Positions 10,801-22,800 of a stretch of 64,000 nucleotides of DNA are shown here, piece after piece. The notes beneath the pieces are model-generated. The model had not been told where the DNA came from and did not search any database. It saw only the letters and a list, made by a program, of their open reading frames with translations. Numbering within the stretch: position 1 is the stretch's first letter; each line of letters opens with the position of its first letter. This DNA comes from Bolinopsis microptera. Lineage: Eukaryota; Ctenophora; Tentaculata; Lobata; Bolinopsidae. Made by a program: the position numbers and the translations under genes. The stretch is from positions 7,802,635 through 7,866,634 of the forward strand of contig NC_087079.1 in NCBI RefSeq assembly GCF_026151205.1. The letters run 5' to 3'.

Positions 10801-13800
10801 ATTCTATTCGGTACACACACTGCCGGAAGACATGTGCCGTGTGTGGTGAGGGTGAGTTTAATTACTAGCTAGTTTTATTTTAATGTTTATGATTCAATTT
10901 GATTCCTCCTCCCTAAATCTTAATGCTATTTAAAAACTTTTTTAGATCTTGATTTTAAATCAGCTCCGCATGATGTCATGAACATTTTCTTCATATACTA
11001 TCTCAAATTAATTTCTTTTCTAGATAATTGTGAGGACAAAAGACTACAATCGGGCAAATGCGAATACTTCAAGAAGATTGGATACTGTGAGAGTCAAAGC
11101 AAAGTCCGAAATGTCATGTGTCCTAAAACTTGCCGCAATTGTCAAGGTTAGAACTACCCCGGGCTAAGGTTGATCCCAACCCATCTGAATTTTAGCAAAC
11201 TTGAATTCTTATTCTTTGTCGGAATCACAAAAAATTAAAATATGAATGTAACGGTGTCAATGTGTTTTATGCCTCAATTTTTGCTGAATTGTATACCATT
11301 CGTATACTATTTGTATAATAAGTGGTCCAAATTAAATAGACGGCTGCCACACAGTTGCGCCTTTTCTCACCCAATCTAGATCAAGTTACCATGGCCATGG
11401 GAAGATAAGTGAGAATATGGTCATTCCAGTTAAAGTTATAATTCATTGTCACTCCTAAATATTTACACCTGTCTACTTGTTCGAACTGATTTACTGATTG
11501 TTCAGTAATCCAATAAATCTTCCATTCTCAGCTGGTTAACTCTTTCCAAATTCCGTAAAACAGCTTTTTCAAAATTAATGATTAGCTTATTTGAACAACA
11601 AATTTTAGATAATAATTTATTAGCGTTATTGTATAGTAAGTTACGATCTCTGTCTTGAAAAAAAGATGTTAGTTGTCCGCAAATGATACAAATTTAGCTA
11701 AGTTACTCACATTAGCTAGATCATTTATAAAAATCAAACAAAAGGGTGGACCTCATCAGTTAGTGTAACCTTGCTTTGCATTGTATCTAGATTACAATAA
11801 GACCACTCTTTACACCTAACTGCAATAACATTTGAAGATGTTTATATTACAGCACACAGTAAACATTTTGTTGCTTTTACATTTCTTCTGTTCGTTGGTT
11901 TTCGTTGTAACTGGACTCGGAGGCACAATGGGCATCGTTACCGAGAGGACATTAATCGGAGCTCTTTGCGTTTTCTGCTGCGCATCAATCATCTTCTTTG
12001 GATTTATATTCTTTAGCGGGAACACCTCTCCAATTTTAATCCCAGAACTCCGTTATGAAACTCATAACAACCACAAACAGTTCTCCATCTTGAGATCAAT
12101 TGATCGAACAGAGGACCACGCTTTTAACCTTGATCCGAGTCCGCACAAAAAGATTATCATCATGGTAACCGGCTTCAGAAGTGGTTCCTCATTTCTTGGC
12201 AATTTGTTCGATGGTAACCCAGCTATTCATTATTTATTCGAACCCTTCCACGATAAGTACATCAGTTCCCTCCGTAATAGAAAGTTGCTGATCGGAGAGC
12301 ACCCACGTCATCATGAGTCAGATCTACGAATGCTGTACCTTCAACAACTGCTTCATAACTGCACTGCGTTTGCTTCACCGTATAGGGCAATTTACGGGAA
12401 GTGTGGAACTGAGGTGGAAAATTGGCACCGTTTTAACAGTTCCGCTTGTAACAAAACGCGGGTAGCGGGGAGGGTATCCTATCATGAAATATGTAAATAC
12501 CGTAATACTACAGCTATCAAGGTTATCAGACTTGAAGAAGTATCAGATATCTTGAAAATCACCAAGATTAAATCAGCTGATGTCAGAGTAATACAGCTGT
12601 TGAGACACCCCGTCGCTCTTACCTCATCGCGGAGGAAATTTAGGCATTTCTTCTATTGGAATAGCATTAAAGCTTTTCAAGATCCTATCAGAGGTGATAA
12701 AACTCAAAGAAAAATTAGGATTGCTTTTGAGAGTTTTAAATACTGCTCCGATCACCTGAAAACGTTAGAGCTAGCTGAGGGTGATGCCTGGTTCAAGGAG
12801 AGATTAAAGACGGTAACTCACTCATCAATGTCCCTCCGCCCGCTGAAAACGGCAGAAATGATTTACTCATTCGTTAACGAAACATTGACTGATCAAGTAA
12901 AGGAGCACATGACTAACATTAGTCTAGGACTTTCTGACGGTTACAACAACTCTCGCAATGATGATCCCCTGAATGTGTACAGAAACTCTACAGCGTTAGT
13001 TGATGAGTGGAGGGAGTTGGACCAAGTGAAGTTTTTGGACGTTTACTCTATCGAGTCTCAGTGCAAAAAACTGTTTGGTCCTCTGGAAGAGAGGTTTTCG
13101 ACAGATCATTTGTCGAGAAGAAAATCTTTGCAGATTTACTCTGATATCAATAGTGAACTGGATAGAGTAGGATTATCGAGAATATATGATTCTTCACCTA
13201 CAAACACGACATCTAGTGTTCCATCAAGTAGTTCATCAAGTGTTCTATCGCTCTATCGGCAACAGCTACAAATTCTTTAAACAGCACTGGTGCTGAATCA
13301 ATATATGAATCACTAGCAACATCGGTTGAAGTTGACTTGGAGAATCCAGAATGAATTTTTATTCCGAAAGCCTTTCTACTTAATAATAATATTAACTGAA
13401 CAGCTGATAATGCATTTATTGTTGTAAGTTGGGCCGATAATCTTTAAGCCTGTTTTTTCCGATTGCGTAAAATAATAAGAGATCCGACATTTTGCCTTTA
13501 TATATAGAACAGTAAGTTCAGGCAAGGATTGTATGAAACCTGAGACCCTTGGCCTTGGCCTTGGGCGGATGTACATATAAGATAGATAATCCGGCCAAAC
13601 CAAAAAAAATGTGTTTTTGATATTTTGATTAGATCTAAGTTATAATTGTGGGGTTTTATTTGAAAGTTAAGACATATTGTAAATAACGTAATATAATTTA
13701 CTTCTTCGACACCGCACGTTTATCATTTCGTTTGTAAACGAAGGGCCTGTTGGGATATCTGGGATCCAATTACAGGGTAGTTCCATCTGGATCATGTTAA

Positions 13801-16800
13801 ACTTAACGTCTTGTGGCCTTCATCATGACGTATTGTTATAATTCTTAGAAAGTTGAAAATGCACAGGCGTTGACGAAATTAAGTACTGTTAGCTGCAGCG
13901 CTTGGGTTCCTAGGAACTCTTTACTCTTCAGGCTACAGCTCTTGCTGGCAAATCTTCAAAGCGGTGAAATTTTAAATTTTACATAGCCAGTGCCTGTGAC
14001 ACCATCTAATTAAAAATGATCGTCGGAAGACCTCAGTCAATTGTCAAACCTTTTTTGTTAACCCAGCGTGACCAAATGATAAAACGAAAATTCATATTAT
14101 GATATACAGCATCATGGATGCAGATGCAATCTCTTTCCTTTTTGCTCTGTTTTTGTTGTTGTTGAAAGATTGACATTTGCCACTTAGACCTTCATAACTT
14201 TATTACATACATCAAGTGGAATAAGCTAATATATTTGAAGTATATTAACGCTTTTCAAGGGATTTGCGAATAATTCGAAAAATTGCAGATTCTTTGCAGG
14301 TACTCTTTCTACTGGAGTCGTGGAGCCAGTCCCTGTAGACGCCTCGTGTAAGGATAGATACGAGACCGCCACATGTTTATCTCAGATCGGGAAATGCGAT
14401 ACTAAAAAGAGTATGAAGTTCTTTTGTCGCAGAACTTGTGGATTCTGCAAAGGTGACCTTTTGCTGATTAGTCTTTTCTTTTTGCTAAGTTTGCCTACTC
14501 AGTACCCAACTAAATCTTTATATAATTATATGACAAGATGTTAATACCCAAGTCATTATTATAGTTATACATACTATAACTATTGTATTTGTAAGTGCGA
14601 TTTTACCACAAACCGTACATCTTACCTCGTGTATCAAATTAAGTTTCACTCCCTCGGCCTCCCGCTCCCTCCGTTGAACCTATTCGTTCAGATGAGGACC
14701 CAGCTGATTTTGAAGAGGAATGTGACGATTTGATAGGAAGTTCAGAGTGTGATAGACTGAATAGTGTGTGTGCCACATACCGACCAATGAGAATGAACTG
14801 CAGGAAAACATGCCAATTCTGCACAGGTAAGTTAATTCTAGTGTCTCAGATACAAATTCAGAGGAACTTAATCGTTGTATAACTCAAACCGGTCTTGATC
14901 TTTTCAGAACCAGCTTATTGATCACTTATTATTCGTTCTTTGAATTCCTTACCCCAACAGCTAAGGAAAGGCCGCAAGAGAGGGATGGGTTTAACAAAAA
15001 AGAGTGCACGGATACAGACCCCGAATTTTGTAGGGGCATGGAAAAATTCTGCAGGGCAGAAGGGATACAGAGAAATTGCCCGGTTACTTGCAAAATATGT
15101 GCATCTGATTCAGGTATTTTTAAGAATTCCATGGTAATCGTTAGTACAACGTTTCTGATCGCTGACGGTTGCAATTCCACAGAATTTTGACCGTTTTGAA
15201 ATAAATGACAATAACTTACTTTATCATACCCTCCCGGCTCCCAGAAGATGGTTTAAAGAGCGCAGTGAGGCCTCAAAGGAGCAGCAGAGACTCACAAGAC
15301 CCAAGTTGTAGAGATGCAGATAAGACGTATTGTCTTTCCATGTCCTCATATTGCTCATCAGCTAAAGTTCGCAAATCCTGCCCTAAATCTTGCAATATCT
15401 GCAAAATTAACAAGGGTAAATTATTTTTAATTTGCCATCGATCTACTCTGTTTCAAAAATCTAATTTCATATATTAACCGTTACAATAATATTCAACCAT
15501 ATTGTCGTCGATTTCACGTTTTCCAAGTTTTCCAAGTACTTTAGTTGTTCCTAGTCTCTTGGGAAAAAATCCCACTTTTATTTCAACTTTTCTATGTATA
15601 GAATATTTAGTAATTATATTTCAGAGAGGCAGAGTGTGTCTGGTGGAGTATGTGGAGATAGGATGGGCAACCGTAGGTGCTCCAGAATGAATACAAAGGG
15701 ACACTGTGAGAAAACGAGCAAAATGAAAATAATCAGGGCGAGGTATTGCAGGAAGACCTGTGGTACCTGCAAGGGTAGGTTGTGTCCTGTCACTAATACT
15801 CATTTTTAGAGATGGGGAGTAACCACGTTTGTCGTTTATACACTTTCACATTATTTTTAATTTATCATCACTTCAGGTCAAGATGCAGATAGTATGCCTG
15901 GGACACTGTGTCGAGATGAAAAGGAAACTTCTCTTTGTTTAGCATTTGAGTCACATGGGGACTGTGTTAGTGATGAAGTTATCAGAAACAAACACTGCAG
16001 GAAATCATGTGGAACCTGTCAGGGTATGTTTTAGAAAAACACTACATAATATACTGAACTATATGTAGTATATTAATATTCTAATATATATATTTGAATT
16101 AGTCAGTGGTATTCACGATTTTTGTTGTTCAAGTTCAGGTAGCAGGCTTGCCAGATAGGTCCGGTAGTTCCGAACGTTTAGGCAGGGTGCTAGGTGTTGG
16201 TACACACTCAACTACTGAATCACTGAACCTAATGGTTATATCTGCACCATAACTTGGTCGGGGGTCAGTAATTGTGTATTACTCACTTGTGTAAGTCAAC
16301 TATAGGTGACAAATGACACGATTGAGGTGCTGGAAGATTAATTTTGGTCGGAAGAAGCCCACAGCAGGAAACGTAACAAAACAAAATTTTGTATTTTCCA
16401 GACTCTGTCCCATTTTCAAATAAGAAAATTTCAACAGAGAGAACTTAAACAAACTAAACAAACTAAACATTCATCAATCGTTCTATTCACTGGACCCATT
16501 ACTTTTCTTATATCAACATTTTGGATTGTTTCAGACGGAAGTCCTATGCCAGATAATGATGAAAATAAAAAAAAGAAAGATCATAACACGTCGAAGAAAG
16601 ACACTGATACTTGTAAAGATAGGGAAGTTGTCAGTAAAGATTGTGGTGAATGGAAATCGCAGGGATATTGTGAATCACGTAAACAAGTTAAAGAAATATT
16701 ATGTAAAAAGACATGCGGTGCATGTGGAGGTTAGTTATTGTTAGTTTGGTTCCATTACAGTGTTCTTGGATACTTATATACTTATATACTTATATACTTA

Positions 16801-19800
16801 TTATACTTATATATACTTATATACTTATATACTTATATACTTATATACTTATATACTTATATACTTATATACTTATATACTTATATACTTATATACTTAT
16901 ATACTTATATACTTATATACTTATATACTTATATACTTATATACTTATATACTTATATACTTATATACTTATATACTTATATACTTATATACTACCATGA
17001 CTATCTAATTTGTAATAGTTGTCCTGTTACTGTAAAACAGTAATGGCTCTTGAGCCAGATAATGACAGAATTTTTATGCCAGATAATGATGAAAAGAAAG
17101 TGGAAAATATTGATACTGATGAAAAGAAAGGAGAAAGTATTGATAATGATGAAAAGAAAGAAGAAATGATTGATAATGATGAAAAGAAAGAAGAAAGTAT
17201 TGATAATGATAAAAAGAAAGAGGAAAGTATTGATAACGATGAAAATAAAGAGGAAATTATTGATAATGATGAAAAGAAAGAGGAAAGTATTGATAATGAT
17301 GAAAAGAAAGAGAAAAGTGTTGATAATGATGAAAAGAAAGATAATAACAAATCAGAGAAGGATACTGAGTCTTGTGATGATAAGGAAGGTGCTGATAGGT
17401 GTGGTAGATGGAAATCAGAAGGATATTGTGAAACGAATATAGAACTTAAAGAAATATTCTGTAAGAGGACATGCGGTTCTTGTGAAGGACTAACCCTCAA
17501 TGAAGGTTAGTTATTGACAATTATGTCAGTATTTTTATAGACATTTATTCCAGTCGCAAGTAACCTTGTTGTTTTTACTTTTTTTTCTTTGCTTTTCGAA
17601 GTCATAAAGATAACCGTTTACAGACTTGATTACGTACAAACTTTGTCGAACAAATGTCCAAATGAGCATGCAGGATGATCTGTTGATTTACATCAAATTT
17701 ATAAACACTTTAATTAAAGTAGCCTGAAACTTCTCCATGTCAGGCGAAGAGGCCAAAGTTGTGCCGAGGTCTCAATACATTCATACAGCCTCCTCGAGCC
17801 TGAACCAAGGTAATTGATGATGGTATGAAACCGACTTGAGGTATTAGTCAAAATCCCGAAGAAAATTGCAAAATCATATTGTCCCATTTTCTGTCCCATT
17901 TTCAGTTTTCGAAGATGATATTTCAGGGATCGAAATTTTACAGTTTTGAAGGAATTTCTCGCCTGCAACCAATTAGTCAGTCAACTATAGGTGGGAAATG
18001 ACACGATTGAGGCGCTGTAAGTTTAATTTCGGTCAGAGGAAGCCCACAGCAGAAAACTTAACAAAACGAAAATTTGTATTGTCCAAACTCCGGTCTCCGT
18101 CCCAGGCCTGATTAAAGTATGAACCAGCGGGCGACGTACAGAAGTCTTGTAGGAAGGTCAACAGTCTAGTAGTTATACAGTAATACCCTGATTTACCGCG
18201 GAGTTCGGGGAAAGGTAAAAGGCTCGGTAAATCGGGGTTTTGATTGTTTTCATTTCTATTATGTTTACCCCTAATCTGGGGGAAGGAAATGGCTGCAGTA
18301 AATCGGGTTGTGCGGTAAATCAGATCGCGGTAAATTGGGGTTTTACTGTACTTATATTGAGCAAAGTATTGACGTTAAGTTACTGTTATTTCTCAATCTA
18401 CCTTTTTAAAACTCTAGATGAGGGCACAGAACTGGAGAACTAGAAGAAAGTGAAGCTTGGAGGGGACGGATCTTTTAACTCAAATGTTCCTTTTAAATTT
18501 AGTTCCTTGAACTTGTTCGGCCCAATTTAACAAAGATTTATCAAGATCGAAATTTGAAATTTGGGTATCCGTGTTGGGATGGTAAGCATCAAATATCAAT
18601 CAGTTAATACTTATGGAAATCGAACAAGTTTCACCCAATAAATACTATTTCAAATTAAAGAAGGCCTCACCCAATAAATACTTATAGAAACTAAACAACT
18701 CCTCACATCCAGGCGATCAGATAAATTGTAAAGATAGGTGGTCAGATTGTGTTACTTGGGATAGGAAGTGTGACTCGGATGGTTATACTGACTACTGGTG
18801 TGCCAACACGTGTCAATCATGCTCAAAACAAAGTTAGTACGTCACATATTAAAGCACAGTTAGCATATTTAACATATTTAACATATTTAACATATAAAGA
18901 AATAAGCATATCTTTGAAGGTTCAACAATTCTAATCACATTTAACTATCTTTTTATCATAAAAACTATTTTCATCTCATTATGCTGATTGTTTCCATCCG
19001 TACAGCTGCTCGTTGCCCAAATATATTAATTGTATGCCCCTTTTTTGAGTAGGAAGTTTAACTTCACTCTATTTCAGAGGAAGAAGGAGTGGGACTATCA
19101 GGTGCTCCAACTCAGTCGTGTCAGGATACTGTGGCTAGAGCAGTCTGTGCCATGTGGAGGTCTAAAGGATTTTGCGGGAGTCGAACAAAAATTCGAAACA
19201 TATTTTGCAAGAAAACGTGCGGCAGTTGTGAAAGTGAGATGAATGGTAGAATAAACTGCTGTTGCTATCTTAAACGATAGTCGGTAAAGCAAATGAATTT
19301 TCCATTAATTCTTAAAATATGCTACACGTTAAAGAGTAGGTGGTTTTATTTTAGCCACTTTTGTTAGAGTCGCAGAAACTTATTTAACTTCCTTCTTATT
19401 GCAGAAACAAGCTCGGTATCAGAAGATAATGATGATTATGATTGTAAAAACTTGGACGATCTTCGCTGTCCTGTCCAGAAAAAGTACTGTACCACTGACG
19501 AGGTTAAGAAACTGTGTCCGAAAACTTGTGGAACTTGCGGTTAGCATATTATCTTCTCATAATAGTGATATTACCTTGTTAGTTTTGGTTGATCAAGGTA
19601 CCACTTTTTTTTCTTATTTTTAAAGAGAGGCTGGACCTGGTGGTCCAGGAGAGGATAACATAAAGATGCTTTGCCTGCCTCTGAAGTCTGGGTGTAGCAT
19701 CCCTGATGGATACCGGTGTAAAATGATATGTTAAGGTACCAGTGGTGTGAACTTACTGTGGAGTTGTTTTAGTCTTTATTAATGTCCAGAGAGAGTGACG

Positions 19801-22800
19801 TGGACCACTTGTTACGTGGACACGTTCATAAAAAGGTGGCACTAGAGATTGATTTTTCACTGCCAAAATTGTGTGAAGCATTTTAAAATACTTGTATCTC
19901 AAGGAGTATGCTATGAAAGTTAACCAAATTTTAATATGTGGTCCAAAAAGAGTCAAATGTCACATAATTAAGTCATTCATCTCTTTAAATCTGTTAATTG
20001 TGCAGATATGAGCCAGAAATCACAAAATATTCATTTCTTGCACCTCTAATGATGAATTTACATTCTGTGAGTGTGTCCTGCTTCTCAATGTGATTATTGA
20101 ACCTTTCTGAGATAGTTGAGTGTTAAAAGTGCAAAGAGTCACCGGTTAAATGTGGAGTTATGATGCAATTATCACACATAGGGTTAATTCTGACTAAGTA
20201 TTTTAGAATGATGAATGTGATATGAATATCAACGGAATGATTGTAGCAATGAACTCTATCAATCACAATTATATCATGCTAACTAATATTTAGAGAATTT
20301 AGATGATTAAAAGTGCCATAATGAGTCAAAAATCACATAAATGAGCATGTATTGAAATTATGCTGTATCAGGGGAATGTATCACTTTTTGGCTCTATATC
20401 AGGTTTGTATTCATAGTAAATATGCAGTAATTTGTTGTGACACTTGTTTATGGTCATGGAGAAGTTCGTTATTAGAGTAATAGTGGAATCAATAATCACA
20501 AAACACTAATTTTAAACTGAGTAAACTAGGCAAGTACTTTTACTACTCAAGCCATGATAATTTTGTCTCCATAATGTGACAAATGAATCAATCAGTAACG
20601 TATAATACTTAATTGAATTTTTGAAATGTGATTATCGATTCATTACCTTACCTTTCAAAATGTCATTACAACTTGAACATTACATATGATTCAATTGTCA
20701 CACTTTAAAGAAAATTACATATTTGGTAGCTAGATTTAAGTGATTTTTGAATCATTTAAGCACCCAGATCAAAAATTATCGCTCAAAGGCCTTCAATATG
20801 GTATAAGCTTAGACATGGATTCAAAAATCACATAATAATAATCATAGAATGGATATAAATTGTCATATCGTTCACTTAATTTAAGGATAACTATAGTGTG
20901 ACTTAATAGCGCACCTTTAACGAAAATGTGACTTTTGAATCATATTAATTGGTTTTAATACTATTGAATACTATTTTGTACCCTAAAAAATGATAGAAAG
21001 CCAATAAAAACGTTAGATGATTCAATAATCACTGCTCAAAATAGGCTCATTTCCAACGTTTAAGTTGTGATTTTTGACTCATTTTGGCACCAATAACAAT
21101 TTCAGATAAGACATTCCATTCCTTACATGCATTATAGTCACCATATCAATTTTGGCTTCTTTGTGAATATTACTTTTCAGATTATCTAGTGTTGATTCAT
21201 CTTGCATTTCTAATTGTGTGACTTTTGACTCATTGGCACACAAATAACGATAACTCCTGTGATATAAGCACTAGAGACTCCGTGATTTCAGGATCATGAA
21301 ATTTAATCGAATTTCTAAAGGTATAGATAGACATATCAACCAACAAAGAGTAATGACTATTTTTAAAACGCATTTTAAAAAATCAATCTCTAGTGCCACC
21401 TTTTTTTGAACGTGTCCACGTGAGGTTGAGAAAGTTTGATAACGTCATCATCTTCTTTTTTCCTCAAAGTTAAACTGCCAAAATATATCGTGCTACTTAC
21501 CCTATATGAGTCTGTGGTCTGTACTGAATTACCTAACAGAGTTCACACTTTCCTATAATTTATCAGATTACGAAGTTTATTTAGGTATTTATTTTGCTGT
21601 TCGATAATCAAGGTGACTATATTTCAGGTAGAATTCCCAAACTTGTTGCAAGGAAAGCTATGAAGAATAACGATTGTCAGGATGCAGATATATACCGTTG
21701 CCCTTTCCTAAAAGCAAAATGTGCCAAAACAGATGTACACACTATGTGCCCAAAATCATGTGGAATTTGTGGTAAGAAGTTTTAATTTATATCATGTAAC
21801 TGCTGTGATCCATTACAAGAATAAAAGACTGGATCACAGATTATACACGTCCTGATATAGAAGTCCTGAAACGCTTTTACCTACATCATATTTCAGGAAT
21901 AACCGGTTTGCAAAGTGTGGGCTCTGGAAAATGTGGAAATAGAGTGCGCTACGACGTTTGCGCTGTATGGAAAGCAAAAGGAATGTGCGATCCTAAAAAT
22001 AGTGGATATAGATCAAATGTCAGAGGAAAGCTTTGTAAGAAAACATGCAACTCCTGTGAAGGTCTGTCCTGTTTTTTCAAATGTATTTGTTTAAAGTTGT
22101 AACAAGAATTTCGCTGCGGTTAAACCACGCACGATCAATTTTCCCTACGATGTACTTGTACCATTAATTCTTTTGAGTGAAAAGTGTTACTGGAAAAAAG
22201 TGCAACATAATTAAATACTGTGTTTTTTATAAATGAGTGGGATGCATGGTAAAAATTGACGAATGATTTGACCAATGTAGCGCCGCGCATCAACAATAAA
22301 TCCCATAAATGAATCCAGAAAATTGCGGAAAATAACTTTGCGAAGGAGGAATTTCTAATTTAAATCTGAAACTTGAAAGTTTGTCTTAAACCATATATTT
22401 AGATATTTGTGAATGTGACCTACGAGCACGGATAATATGTCGGATAACTTTTGAGGCATTCAAAATTGATCAGGCAACTATCTGTTTTCTACACATACAA
22501 ATCTTCTTGTATCAACGTTTTGGATTATTTCAGACGGAATTCTAATGCCAGATAATGAGGAAAAGAAAGACGAAAGTATCGATAATGAGGAAAAGAAAGA
22601 TGATAACAAGCCGAAAAAAGATACTGAGAAAAGTAAGATTCTAAGCAACCAATTTTGGAATCTCAATTTTTCACCTCTCACTTTTCTCTTAAAATAAAAT
22701 TGTCACCATTTAGTTTATTTTTTATTTCCCTAAAGTTAATTGATCTGATTATTATATGAACTTTGAACTTAATCTCTCTCTATAAGATTCAAGTAGAACT

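Noticed and set aside
11755-11790. CTGATGAGGTCC on the minus strand as a second hammerhead
   Set aside because: No stem II partner or GAAA follows; it is the remnant of the LINE RT region before the PQG motif.
16713-17043. Three long overlapping frames of Tyr/Ile/Leu/Thr repeats
   Set aside because: They are readings of the (TTATATAC)n satellite in an intron; the same occurs at 25971-26588.
17027-17500. Ser/Phe-rich minus-strand frames opposite the acidic exons
   Set aside because: They are the complement of GAT/GAA/AAG-rich coding repeats and disappear outside them (also at 26410-26889 and 55742-56179).
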